DNA from: Welwitschia mirabilis | Taxonomy: Eukaryota; Gnetophyta; Gnetopsida; Welwitschiales | Reading direction: 5' to 3' | Length of the DNA: 64,000 nucleotides | Assembly: GCA_051453625.1 (NCBI GenBank) | Contig: JBOZIK010000001.1 | Coordinates: 192,830,117-192,894,116 of the forward strand | Notes under the pieces: generated by a model | Database searches by the model: none | The model's input: only the letters and a program-made list of their open reading frames with translations | What the model was told of the DNA's origin: nothing | Translations under genes and position numbers: made by a program | Part shown: positions 31,341 through 43,268 of the stretch, piece after piece | How the letters are laid out: every line of letters starts with the position of its first letter | Position numbering within the stretch: position 1 is the stretch's first letter

Positions 31341-33970
31341 TTGACAAACTTTTTATACCACAACATTTCAACACATAAGATGCAATATAATATAAGAATC
31401 CTTTGTAACAACTTTGATAAAAATGCATTATTGTTTGAGATCTTCAACTCTCACAAAAAACTTGGTAATGTACCTAATATTTTCAGCATAGATATTTTTA
31501 CTAAATGTGTTAATAACTATAGCTTCAAATATATTCCTCTTCATAGTGCTTCTTATACTTGGAGTAATCTTAATGAAGGTGGAAATCTTGTTATGTCTAG
31601 AACTAATAGATGTATAGTTAAAAACTCAAATGAGCATCCTCAAAGAGAAAGCTAGATTTTTCTCTGATCAGATATCTATAATCCTAATAATGGACTCCCC
31701 TCAAAAGAATTCTTTCTTCTAATTTAAGCACTTCTAGTTGAAAGATCCAAACTTTCTAAATTTTTGTCAAACATATTTGGGATACTCCAGTGAAAGGTAT
31801 ACCTACTTAGATATTGTTCTAAAAGCTCAGAATTTTAAGGCATTAGTTAATTATTTGGAAGAAGTAGTTAAATGATTCCTTTAGAAATGTTAAGGCTCAA
31901 TTATTAAAAGATCTAGTCATTGTTCAAAAGCATAAGAAAGTTATTATTTCAAATATAGAAGATGAAAAAGCATCTTATATCTCAAATTCATGATATATCT
32001 TCTAAGGAAGAAACTTACTGGAAGCAGAGATCTAGAATTCAGTGGCTTAAATAAGGGGACTATAACAAAAAGTTCTTCTTTTAGAGAGTAAAGACACAAG
32101 CATAAAAACAGCATACAATGGAGCATGTCCACAGCACACTATAAGAACAATGCCCAGATTGCCAATTCTTTTGTTGAATACTTCCATAACTTATTTATAG
32201 AAAAGTTGGTGGTTCTTAGTAGTGTCTCAGTTGGTCCCTGTATCCCTAAAGAGAAGTAATGCTACTTGAACCAAAGAGTCACAGAAGATGAAATTAGAAA
32301 TTCCAGAGAATAGGGCATCGGACCCCAATGGATTCACTGTGAAGTTCTATCAAATCTTTTGAGATGTTATCAAAGTCAATGCCTGTGATGTGGTCTAAGA
32401 AATCTTCTAAAAAATTACCTTCTAAAAACCTTTCAATAACACTCTTATCACTCTTATTCCTAAAGCAAAATGTGGAAAAAGCCCTTATCAATATAGGCCA
32501 ATTAGTATTTATAATGTTTACTACAAGATTGGCATCATGATCATTGTAGATAGGCTCAAAGCGATTCTTCCAAATATGGTCCTCTCTTTTCTCAATCTAG
32601 TTTTGTTTCAGAAAGAGTCATCCATGATAATATCATCCCTACTAATAAAATCCTTCATTTGCATAATAGAAAAATAAACTTGCAATGTTTCTCAAGCTCG
32701 ATATGGCCAAAGCTTTTGATATAGTCTAGTGTGAAACAGTAGACTATGTGTTGTAGGAGTGTAGTATACCCTCGTCCCCCAATCAGGGATCTTATTTACT
32801 TCCATATTTTAGAATTGTCCTTATCTATTATGATTAACGAGAAGAGATACNNNNNNNNNNTTTGTTTTTGTGATGCATTCCTTAGCTAGACTCTTCACTT
32901 AGAATGAGAATCATATTTTAGCCATCAAACTATCTCCTTCTCATCCCATTCTCCAATTCGTAGATGATACTCTCTTATGTTTGGACTCTAGTATTCTTGT
33001 GGTAACAAATTCTTAAGTATTTTAATAAGTTGGTACAAATCAAATCTTTTTCTCATTAAAACTTCTCAAAAAGGAAGATAGATATCTTAAAGGTTTTTTA
33101 ATGCTCACGAGAAGAATTTCTTGATGTTTACATTGGCCTTACTTTTGACTCTAATTAGATTACTGATAATATTTGGCCTCCCCTAGTTAAGAAAATTGTA
33201 TATCAATTAACTACATGGAACAACAAATTATTATCGAGTGCAGAGAAAATTCTCCTTGTCAAATCTTGCCTAGTAAGCATGACTATTTAATCCACTAGCC
33301 ATTTTTCTATATTTAATAAGTTTTCTAGTTTAATAGATAATATTATCAAATATTTCATTTGGTCAAGTGGTAAGTTCCATAAAAGGTTACATCTTATAAA
33401 CTATGAGCAAACAGCCATGCCTAAAAAAGCAGGTGGTCTTAGCATTAGAAAAACTATGGACATGAGCAAATGCATTGTTGCAAAGTATCACTACAGATTC
33501 TAATCTAACAAAAACATTATTTGTATAAAATTCTTTAAAGAGGACTATGTAGACAAAGAAAGACATTCTACTTTTTAGAAGCACATGATTTATTCCACTA
33601 AAGAGGTTTAACCACAAGTTTTTGAAAATCAAACTATTCCTCTTCAAAATGACAAAACAAGCATTTTAGCAATCTATCATAACTTATCTGAATATGATAA
33701 TATATGGAATAAATTATAAAAATTAAACATTTCAGAGAAAATTAAGATGTTTTGGTGATACATGTTAAAGGGTTGTATTCCTACAGTAGACAAGCTCATT
33801 CAAAGAAACTTAAGAGTAGATTACAAATGTCCAGTATGCCATGAAGAAAAGCTTAAATATATCTCCTCCTCCCCACATTAGCTTGGATAGTTTTAATTAC
33901 AAAAGATCTTTGGAAAAACTTAAATATATCTCCTCCTCCCCACATTAGCTTGGATAGTTTTAATTCTTTC
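31341..33970 (+). pseudogene. LINE (L1-type) ORF2 remnant B: endonuclease end, RT, zf-RVT
   Basis: Open 104 codons hold IPLHSASYTWSNLNEGG and VMSRTNRCIV (endonuclease C-terminal motif). The reading then moves through frames with EETYWKQRSRIQWLK, SDPNGFTVKFYQIF, NTLITLIPKAKCGKSP, YQYRPISIYNVYYKI, CNVSQ.. and MAKAFDIV (RT palm start), LLSSAEKILLVKSCLVS, FIWSSGKFHKR, KKAGGLSIRK, LNISEKIKMFW and YKCPVCHEEK (zf-RVT zinc ribbon). The YxDD region lies around 32950 (LDDTL visible). Dead by many stops; a 10-N gap is at 32851. The 5' part is missing. Confidence 0.8.
33852..33965. repeat. 67-bp tandem duplication in the LINE B tail
   Basis: A 47-bp block starting CTTAAATATATCTCCTCC (33852-33898) recurs without change at 33919-33965, giving a 67-bp period. 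The identity in such decayed surroundings points to a recent duplication or an assembly artefact. Confidence 0.9.
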
Positions 33971-34079
33971 AGGAAAAATATCTTCATGATTATTGGACCT
34001 TGGTTTTCATGGAAGAATAGATGCAATATTATCTTTTAGTAGGAAAAAATATTCCTCTCAAAATTGAAATTTAAATCCA

Positions 34080-35300
34080 TTAGATAAGTTGAAGAGTTGG
34101 ACCAAATCTAGGTCTATAAAAAATGTGGCAACCTAAACCCTACAAATAGAATTGAGCCCATTTTACAGAAAAATGCATAGCCGAGAGCATTCAAACTGCA
34201 CTGTAGTGAAGTGTCTAAACCATGCTATAGCAACCTTTATCATCTAAATGTGTTAGAATACATAGGGAAAGATTTGAAAACTAAACCTGTCAAACATGAT
34301 GTACTGCTGCATCATAAGCAAATTTGGGAGCCTTTCAAGTAGCAATATGGGATTCTTATGTCCTTAGCCTTAAAGGGCATGATCTAACCTCTCGAAGAAA
34401 TTATTCAAAAACTAGAATGATAAATCTACTTGGATAGGTAACACTACCATCTTTATTAATATTCCTTCCATTAGTGATGTCATTTACATGGGTCCTTAAG
34501 GTAAAGAGCCAAAAAGAAGTGCCCCTAAGGCTTCCATAGTTCTCCACTTTAGACGATTGATTTACAAAGTACTACATAAGAGAGGAGGAAGCTATAGAAG
34601 TAAGGAACTATTAAGGCCATTTGACTCTTAGGCTATTTTAATCATGAAATACTTTACCTTAGAGGGTCACTTTAATAAGATAAATGAGATTTATTTCCAC
34701 TTCCTTGCTGTCACGATGGGGGAAGTCCGGATTGATCTTCTTTTTTCTCTCTGATTCTCTTTACTACTCTTTCCAAAGTTACGAGATATGACATGAAGCG
34801 CTAATTTGGTTATTATATCAAATGAAAATGCAAATTGATGTAGGCATTTTAGCTTGGTAAGATATCCCAAGGGAACATATGCAAAAACTATTGCTGTGGA
34901 AGTTACCAAAACACATAGAGAATGATTAAGAGTGTGACCTCCCCGCGCCTCTTAGGCACACTTATGATGTGTCAGAAAATGAAGAAACAAAGCCACAGCA
35001 ATAGGAAGAAGAAGCAGTGAAAGAGAAAAACTAGTAAAAAGAAGAAGAAGAGAAAACAGAGCCTTTGGCTTCTAGTCCCATTGCCCAAATCCCGTCTCCT
35101 AATTATGCCCCTAATGAATATCATTTTATTGTAAACCCCTTGGAGTATGCTAGCCTTGAGCCCATATTTGATTAGAACTTGAAACCTCATTTGACAAAAT
35201 TAGATGCTAATGTGCAAGGTTTTGAATACTAGATAGAATTCTACCGTGCTTGGAGATCTAGCTCTTAGGCTATGTTGTATTTTTTTTCTATTTTTTGAGT
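34080..35300 (+). pseudogene. retroelement remnant with extra-ORF segment (FTLEG block) and acidic tail
   Basis: KYFTLEGHFNKINEIYFHFL, VTMGEVRIDLLFSL and LVRYPKGTYAKTIAVEVTK (34640-34910) match in style the segment at 10.7 kb. After 34970 an acidic and Pro/Ser-rich stretch follows (KEEEEKTEPLASSPIAQIPS, NYAPNEYHF), resembling the C-terminal region of such ORFs. Stops are frequent. The sequence before 34600 is too decayed to place. Confidence 0.4.
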
Positions 35301-36013
35301 GAATATAAGCCATTTACCATTTCTCAAAAAAAAATGCATTGTTGTTTTAATGTATTAAATTCTCATGTTATATTAATTTTAGATGATTCAGTATATTAGA
35401 ATACCTAATAAGTAAAATAGTTATGTAAAACTTTTTAATAGATTTAAATACATCATTGACAAAGACGTTGAAGGTAAAATAAATCTTCTTTATTTAGGTT
35501 GTACCAATTTTGGGAAGTTCTACAAAATGCAGTATTTAGTTAATGCTTATTTGAACTTGTTAGATCATTATAGGGAACTTATTTTCTTGTTATATAACTA
35601 AATAAATATATGAGTAGATAATTTGTTTGCTTGTTATACAATCAAACAAACATATAAATATCTTTGTCAGAGACTGAACAAACATATAACTATCCTTGTA
35701 AAAGCCTAATGCAAAACATAATTAGTTAAGCCTTTTTTTATAAGTTCTTACAAGCTTTAATGTTTTAAATTCGAATCTTATGGTGTGCAGGTTGGCTTAT
35801 GGTTTTGACTTTAAATTTCAAAGTATGCTTAAGTGAGAGCTTAAACATCTTGGATATGAATCACAAGTAAAACTTCTACATTTGGTGGTCAGATTCTAGA
35901 TTGGTAAAGCCACCTCTAATTTTTCATTTATCCAAGTAAACTAGTGATCTTGCTAAGTACGATATTGTTTCCCATGTACTAGTTTTATTCTAATCAAGGT
36001 AAAAGCCAAATTT
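35301..36013. other. no gene recognised
   Basis: AT-rich. AAATTCGAATCTTATGG at about 35768 looks box-B-like but lacks the SINE body. Confidence 0.5.
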
Positions 36014-36205
36014 CTAATGGGGTAGTAGTCTAATTGATGAGATACTTAATTCTCCATTTAGGAGGTTCTGGGGTTTGAAACTTTAGATGCCATGCTTAGT
36101 ATATTATGAGGATTTAGGTGTAATTAAAGCATGCATATGGGAGATTATGATGGCTATGCTCCCAAGGATAGGTACAATTAATAAAAGCTTTGAGTTTAAC
36201 ATTCC
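36014..36205 (+). repeat. SINE-like repeat, copy C
   Basis: It reads GTAGTAGTCTAATTGATGAG (box A side), TCTGGGGTTTGAAACTTTAG (box B side), TGATTATGATGG-like GATTATGATGGCTATGCTC and AAAGCTTTGAGTTTAACATT at the 3' end. It is tail to tail with copy D. Confidence 0.65.
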
Positions 36206-36350
36206 TTCAAACTAAGAGCTACGTTATGTTTATGTAAAGAGAACAAAATGAGTAGTTATAGGTAATTCAGTGTGAATAAAAAACAATACAAAAAAGTATA
36301 AAGAAGGAATCATTCTATAATTAATGAGTAATTTCGTTTTTGAGGGAGTA

Positions 36351-36535
36351 GATGTCAAACTCAAAATTTTTCATATTGTACTAAAGTATAGCCATTATGA
36401 TTGCTTAAATGAATGATTTAACTATACTTAAGGCTTCATAAAATTCATGGTGCTAAGTATGATATCCAAAGGCTTGAGCCCACAATCTCCTATATAAAGG
36501 ATGAATGTTCCACTAGGTTGACTATCCCTTTATTA
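36351..36535 (-). repeat. SINE-like repeat, copy D
   Basis: Plus reading GATGTCAAACTCAAAATTTT, TAAATGAATGATTTAAC, GCTTGAGCCCACAATCTCC, GTTCCACTAGGTTGACTA is the reverse of the family consensus. Confidence 0.62.
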
Positions 36536-37565
36536 TCTTATAATATTTTAGAATCTTTCATGAAATATTATAGAGGGAATGTCAAACCTTAAATAAAAAT
36601 TTGCACATTGAGATTGGTAAATTCAAGTTATCTATAAGATAAATGATAACATGAAAGAGAGAGACATGGATAAAATCCTAAATAGGTTGAAAAACTAAAC
36701 ATGAAAAAGTCTAACATTCAAAATGAAAAGAACCAATTAATAATGGTTGTATGCATTGAAGTATGGATGAAGAGATAGATGGCTATAAAAAACTAAACGG
36801 TCATTTACCTAGTGCACCAAAATTATAATAGATAATTAACCTAAAACTGAAGCTTCTATAATTTATGATCTAATTTGAAAAATAACATTTATAAGCCTCC
36901 ACTTTTGTTATGGAAAAATAAATTATAAAATGTTCACTCATTTAATATATAACAATAGGATAAATGTATTTTTCATAGAAAAAGATGCAAAGAAGATACA
37001 TCAAGGGCATCACCAAAGAAAATATCTTTCTGATGAAAAATTGTAGCCTTATAGAGCTTTAGGCATACATAATCAAATAGAAGTTGTATATCTATCTTTA
37101 TTTAAAAAAATATGATAAATAAGCTTTTATCCAACATGTAAGAGGGTCTAACTACTATAGTAAATTCTAGATAAAGTAAGCAAAGTCTTTAAGGCCGCTA
37201 ATGATATAATAGATGCCAAAGAAAATGTTTCAATTTAGGAAGAGCTAGAATTTCCAAATTGAATAAAAACAAGATTTTTAAACCTATTCTAAATGATCCA
37301 CATTCTCTCGATGATTACACTAATAAGTAAGAAAGTAAGCCAATCAAATAATTTTACATACTTTTTAACTTTAGAAGGTAAAACTTTTGATCCATTAGTT
37401 CACTTGAGAGTACTTACATGATTTACCATAATCAATTAGCTAGAGATCATGATCCAAAAAATCCTTTAACTTGAAATAAGTAAGTGTTACATCCATACTT
37501 TTAAAGGTTTAAAGACTTAGATCAAATAGTTAAATAAAAACTAAACAAAAATAGTTTAAGTCTAG
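36536..37565. other. no gene recognised
   Basis: AT-rich, no motif or long frame. Confidence 0.55.
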
Positions 37566-37720
37566 TTACTACTAGAAATACTACTAGAAATATAAAGGCT
37601 TTAAATGCCTTCAGTAAAGCTAATGGAAATATTTTTAAGGTTATTTTGAAGCAAATGCCTTAAAAATGCTGAGTTTTTAAGGCATTTAAAAAAAGAATGC
37701 CTTAAAAGATAGTCAAAAAG
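37566..37720. mobile_element. possible CACTA (En/Spm) terminus
   Basis: TTACTACTAGAAATACTACTAGAAAT resembles, twice over, the CACTACTAGAAA end of plant CACTA transposons with the first bases mutated. Within the next 120 bp AAATGCCTT and its complement AAGGCATTT recur about four to five times on both strands, like subterminal repeats. No second end or transposase was located. Confidence 0.4.
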
Positions 37721-38504
37721 TAAGTTTTACTTTGTGAAAAAATTCATTGCTTTGAATTTGCATGTTCCATCTTTATTATACAAACTATTGAAGTGGAACT
37801 TGGATGCCCTAATGCCCATGTTGAAATATGGAGGACTTTACAGTGCTACAAGAGTGAATATTATTTTTATCTTCATTGAAATTAGTTGTCAATTTGTATT
37901 TCTAAAGTTGTTGGAAATGATGAAGACTTAGAGTTCTAGAGATATTTCATTTTAACTTTAGGAGGAAAACTGGACTAGTTCTTTCTTATCTTAGTCACAC
38001 CACTGTTGAGTTGTGAATGCCTTTTTCTTGCTTGTCTTCATAGGTCTGTGATGGCAGCCACTAAGCTTACAATGATTCTTTAGTAAAACACCAAGGGCTT
38101 TATGGATTACTTAAATGATGTCAATATGAGGGATGGTTTAACTGGCCTCTTGGCCCTTTTTCTTGAATGAATATCACTTAATGATAATAACACTAAAGGC
38201 TCTCAGCATTGGTTGAATTCTCGCTTTCAGGTTATAATCTCTCTTTCGCAAGTTGTAATCACTACTTATAGTTTTTTATGCAGTAAGTCAACCTATTCTT
38301 TTGTTGATAATATCATGATTGTTGTTGAATTATTGGACATTTTCTTATGATTATTCATTTCAATATACATTTAATTAATCGTCCCTACTTACATGAGTTA
38401 CATGCACTTTGAGCCTTTGTAACCCTACAGGATGTGGACTCATAATCATCCTTGCTTGAATCAAAATCAACATCCTTGTGTGGTTACTTGATAAGCCTAT
38501 GTTT

Positions 38505-38792
38505 CTATGAATCGATCTTTAAATGATTCAAAGTTAGTCCCTTAACACCCATGATTCTAAGAATACTCTTTAGTATAGCTTTGTCAAGGCCTCCAAGAAG
38601 AGTTATGGAATCAATAAATATCTTATGAAGATCTATAATCCATCTAGGGCTTGGATTTGGATCAATGAAAAAAACCAAGTTGATGTCAGATGGACTACTA
38701 TTGGCTTTTTTATCATGATGCAGAAGTGATCTTTGAGAATGGGGCTTAATGTGCTTCTCAGATTTACATGATCTATTTTCTCCTTGAGACAT
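38505..38792 (-). pseudogene. MYB-CC / GARP-type transcription factor fragment (APL/PHR-like)
   Basis: An uninterrupted 95-codon frame ends in a GARP DNA-binding domain: DINLVFFIDPNPSPRWIIDL, HKIFIDSITLLGGLDKA, ILKSILRIMGVKGLTLNHLK. The family pattern is DPKPRLRWTxELHxxFVxAV, LGGxDKATPK and MGVKGLTLYHLKSHLQ. Here RWT is RWI, ATPK is AILK and SHLQKYR is replaced by a stop soon after HLK. The domain is truncated in its third helix, no splice donor is in place and the LHEQLE coiled-coil exon is not seen nearby. Best read as a diverged gene fragment. Confidence 0.65.
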
Positions 38793-38815
38793 TTCTTCCT
38801 ATGAACTGAAGCCAC

Positions 38816-40365
38816 CAGTTGTGCTTGTGGGCCTAATTTGTTCTCCTATAGAAGGAGTACTCTTTATTATTTAACCTTCATTCTTATTATCCTTCATGGA
38901 ATCACTTCCCTTAAAATAGAACAGGACATGGTTTTCTAGCTTTATTTTCTATTTTTTTTATGTTTTTAAATCTTAATTTCATTATTATAATTTCCTTTTA
39001 CTTGCATATCATCTGAATCCATGTTGTTATATTATTCAGATATAATAGTATCACTATTCTTCACAACCATTAAAGATATGTTTTAAGAAAGATCATCTTT
39101 AATCCTTTTCCTACTGTTATGATAACTTGGAGATAAGATTTACCTTGTAACTCCATTATCAACATCATACTATTTATTTAAACCATCAACCAAAGTGTTA
39201 AATTTCCTCTTTATTTAACTTTATTCTCCTACTAGTGCAGCACGATGAGTAGTTTGATCTCTGTTTTTACCTTTCTTAATGTCATAATCTACCACATTCT
39301 TTTTTCTGTATTTTCTTTTTTACTTTATTTACTTTTTTTCCACTTCTTCATTACATGTAGTTATAATATTTACATCCATAGGCTCGATTTGATCTTATTT
39401 TCTTGAAGAAACACTATCACAATTCTTCACAGTATAGGTATGTAGAGACCTGATATTACTATTATTACAAAGGTATTGCCATCCAATTGTTGACCATATA
39501 TTATAGAATTTTTCTACAACTCTTGATGAATTATTGAATTCGTGAAATCAGCTATACTTATTAATCTTGAATTAATTAAATAGATGATTTGTCTTTTCTC
39601 TTGAATCTCCTACTAGTTGTGAATGTAATGAAACCTTTTTTCTTGATGACAATAATATCTCTTTCTGATACTGTCTCTTGAATTATTATTAAGTACTTTG
39701 TTATCTTTGTGAATTATGATATCAAAATTTAAGTATGATTATCAAAACTTGACTGTGATGATTGAAGTAGGGGCTAATATAATAGTTACAACCTCTTGTG
39801 AGGTAGACGATACTTCTATCTTTTTTATAACAATGTAGATTGGCTCTAGCTTTAATTTTTCTTATCTTACTCTTATGGCTTTGATTTCTTTAATTGAATC
39901 AAATATTCACTATTCAATTTGATAATCCTATTTTTTTATGTTAAAGCACTAGATTCGATTTGACCTGCATATAGCTTTACATGTTCTTGAACTATTTCTA
40001 CATGCATTTTGTTTCTTGGTTTTGGAATTATACCAAGTTAAATGCATAATTATGATACTTTTTTACTACGATAGGTTCCTTTGAATTAAATCCACAAAGG
40101 AGAGTCTAATCTTTGATGGGTGGATAAAAATGCTTTTCTCTAGATTCTAGTTGTTGTGCCCTATCTACATCTACAGAGCATATCAATAGTGAAATGTGTG
40201 GTAATAATGTCTTCCCTTAGCCTAATTCTCTAGAATCTCTAGATTCTAAAAAGATAGCATAAAGTAGTACTTGATATAACCTATACCCACCTTTACTGGT
40301 GCTCTAAACCTTTGCTATAATGCCCTTTAAACCAAGAAGTTTAAAGAGTGTGATAACGCTATATT
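38816..40365. other. no gene recognised
   Basis: AT-rich with Lys-rich minus-strand readings between 39100 and 39500 that resemble no family I know. It might be LINE leader sequence, since a minus LINE ends at 40366. Confidence 0.4.
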
Positions 40366-40701
40366 TTTTTCTAAAAAAAAAGGTATGTATATTAAACTAG
40401 GAAATGTACATCAGGGGCAAAAACAACTGGGAATAACAAGATAACTAAATTGTTTATAAAAGGGAAGTAGTCTACTAGCTGGTAAAGAGAGACTTGAGTA
40501 ACAGGCCAAAATAAGGGCAAAACTGCCCATCGACGATGTAGTCACGGGAATCTTCCTATCTAGTATCACAAAACAAATGTAGAAAACAGATAAAAAAGAG
40601 CATAGAACTATTGACAGACTAGGGCAAAAACACTCCTTAAGACTAGAAGTTATAGAAAACTCAGTTTTATAGGGGAATAGACATGAAGGAGGAGGATTAG
40701 A

Positions 40702-40931
40702 GTCCTCTACAGAATGGGAACATGTTACCATGGTTATATTCAAGGAGAAATCTTCCCAAATCATCAGAGAGGACTTCAAATGCTTGATTTATCTACTTAG
40801 ATTCTTCAGCACCTATTGTATTTTTATTTGGGTGGAGACAAGCAGCTTTCTTCCTGTAGTTCGATTTTATGGCCTGGGGTAGGGCTTTGTGTGAGAGCCC
40901 CAATGTGATGAAGGGATACCTCTTCAACCCC
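40702..40931 (-). pseudogene. DnaJ J-domain in LINE C copy 1
   Basis: Minus reading: GLKRYPFITLGLSHKALPQ, AIKSNYRKKAACLHPNKN, one stop, then INQAFEVLSDDLGR, LEYNHGNMFPFCRGL and stop (about 40702). Helix I (YxxLGL), helix II (IKxxYRKKA) with the HPD loop as HPN, and helix III (INxAFEVLSD) of the J-domain are all present in order at normal spacing. J-domains activate Hsp70 ATPase through the HPD tripeptide, mutated here. The position 3' of the RT tail is shared with copy 2. Confidence 0.72.
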
Positions 40932-41008
40932 TGAATGGTTATCAACAACACCTCCCATCTAGCTTACTCCTGAGTATTGAGTGACGGTTAAGCTTGAGTC
41001 TACTCCTG

Positions 41009-41852
41009 NNNNNNNNNNNNNNNNNNNNNNNNNNNNNNNNNNNNNNNNNNNNNNNNNNNNNNNNNNNNNNNNNNNNNNNNNNNNNNNNNNNNNNNNNNNN
41101 NNNNNNNNNNNNNNNNNNNNNNNNNNNNNNNNNNNNNNNNNNNNNNNNNNNNNNNNNNNNNNNNNNNNNNNNNNNNNNNNNNNNNNNNNNNNNNNNNNNN
41201 NNNNNNNNNNNNNNNNNNNNNNNNNNNNNNNNNNNNNNNNNNNNNNNNNNNNNNNNNNNNNNNNNNNNNNNNNNNNNNNNNNNNNNNNNNNNNNNNNNNN
41301 NNNNNNNNNNNNNNNNNNNNNNNNNNNNNNNNNNNNNNNNNNNNNNNNNNNNNNNNNNNNNNNNNNNNNNNNNNNNNNNNNNNNNNNNNNNNNNNNNNNN
41401 NNNNNNNNNNNNNNNNNNNNNNNNNNNNNNNNNNNNNNNNNNNNNNNNNNNNNNNNNNNNNNNNNNNNNNNNNNNNNNNNNNNNNNNNNNNNNNNNNNNN
41501 NNNNNNNNNNNNNNNNNNNNNNNNNNNNNNNNNNNNNNNNNNNNNNNNNNNNNNNNNNNNNNNNNNNNNNNNNNNNNNNNNNNNNNNNNNNNNNNNNNNN
41601 NNNNNNNNNNNNNNNNNNNNNNNNNNNNNNNNNNNNNNNNNNNNNNNNNNNNNNNNNNNNNNNNNNNNNNNNNNNNNNNNNNNNNNNNNNNNNNNNNNNN
41701 NNNNNNNNNNNNNNNNNNNNNNNNNNNNNNNNNNNNNNNNNNNNNNNNNNNNNNNNNNNNNNNNNNNNNNNNNNNNNNNNNNNNNNNNNNNNNNNNNNNN
41801 NNNNNNNNNNNNNNNNNNNNNNNNNNNNNNNNNNNNNNNNNNNNNNNNNNNN
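41009..41852. other. assembly gap (844 N)
   Basis: Run of N; open frames across it are artefacts. Confidence 1.
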
Positions 41853-43019
41853 GAGACTTCCAAAAGTCAGGATTAATTCTGTGTCTTGAGAAATCCTTAC
41901 ATTTAAGAAGTTGGATGAAAAAGAATGGCAGATTTACTTAACGTCCCAAATTAAGAGCTTTAAGGAAAGTAAAATGAATACCTAAAAGCTTAAAGCAATT
42001 CCCTAATTAGATGAAGTAATGGTCCACAAGTTCTACACCTGGTCCCTAAGGGAGTGGTAGCACCTTCCTATTGATGTGCCCACTGGGCAGTTTGGGAACC
42101 CCATCGAGGAAGAAATGAAGAGCTTTGCATTACCCTCTACTTCTAAATGGAATTCACTTATCTTCTCCAAGGATCTCTAGCAGCTTGGAGAAGGAGTCTT
42201 CCAAGATTTCTATTAGAGTTCTTCAGAAAATGGTGCACCCTCTTCTTTATCGCCTATAGAAGGGGGTGATATTAGCCCCCTTATCTCCTCTCAGCTTATG
42301 CAAAAGGAATCCCCATCCCCCCGCCTATATTTTCTTCCATAAATAAGGGCATTCTTCAAAGAGGTCTAGATTAGAAGGCTTAATAGTTGGAGTGGCTTGC
42401 ATCACAATTTTGATTTGGAAATAAAGGTAAACATTCTTACTGTATATATAAGAAAGGGTAAAAAGCATTATTGAAAATCAGACTATTTCTAATCTGTCAA
42501 ATCTGCCAAAAAGTCAGGTGGATCCCATCTAATAAATGCATGTCAGGGGTGTTACAGGTTTGGTAGTACTTCATCATTATGGAGACTAATTCTTTTCTCT
42601 AAACACATTGATGAAAAAGATGTTGTGCTATTTCTGGATTGGACTAGCAGATAAGGCAGTTAGGATCTACTTGAAATCCTCTTTTGAGCAATTGATCTCT
42701 TGTTAAAATTCTCTGAGCACTTGATCTCTTATTAAAATTCTCTGATGGTCTTTTAGCTAGCAAAAAACCTTAATTTTTTCTAAAACCTGTCCCCTCTAAT
42801 ACTTCTTGTAACCATTCTATTTTCCATACTTCTTTATAAGGATCTGTTTGGCTAAATCATTTTGATAAATGTTTAAGTCTGTGAATTATTAGCGAGCTTT
42901 GCTGAGATGCTTTCTTAGATAGGACTCCTCATGATCAATTATCTAATCTCTGTATTTATAGTTAATCAAATCACACCAGAGTTGACCTTCTTCTTGCAGT
43001 TCCTTTAAGATTCTATGTG

Positions 43020-43119
43020 NNNNNNNNNNNNNNNNNNNNNNNNNNNNNNNNNNNNNNNNNNNNNNNNNNNNNNNNNNNNNNNNNNNNNNNNNNNNNNNNN
43101 NNNNNNNNNNNNNNNNNNN
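43020..43119. other. assembly gap (100 N)
   Basis: Exactly 100 N, a common placeholder for a gap of unknown length. Confidence 1.
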
Positions 43120-43268
43120 CTTGGCATCAACAATTGGTTTAGTGATGCATCTGATGTTAGAATGTTAACAATGATTGGAAAATGATCAATGGGATTTGAT
43201 TCAATGTAATATAGATATAGCATTTTTCTATGTAAATGAATTTCTAAAAAACCATATGCTTCTTTCAA
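43120..43268 (-). pseudogene. possible LINE endonuclease end
   Basis: The minus frame MKEAYGFLEIHLHRK ends with YIESNPIDHFPIIVNIL, which resembles the SDHxPI motif closing LINE endonucleases. It is only about 45 codons before the gap, so it may belong to copy 1 of LINE C after an internal deletion or to another element. Confidence 0.3.

Larger units (their letters stand above)
40366..43019 (-). mobile_element. LINE family C, copy 1 (3' part, with assembly gap)
   Basis: The minus element ends at 40366 with an A-rich tail (T-run in plus). It matches copy 2 in two colinear blocks: 40366-40965 with 45027-45628, and 41853-43019 with 46030-47121. The right block has a degenerate zf-RVT reading (LTRDQLLKR, FQVDPNCLIC, EIAQHLFHQC near 42640-42690). 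An 844-N gap falls between the blocks. Both copies have the same J-domain at their 3' end. Confidence 0.75.

Noticed and set aside
38633-38815. 60-codon minus frame
   Set aside because: Shadow of the MYB-CC frame in another phase.
40981-41941. Open frames of about 290-315 codons on both strands
   Set aside because: They consist almost entirely of the 844-N gap; there is no sequence to translate.
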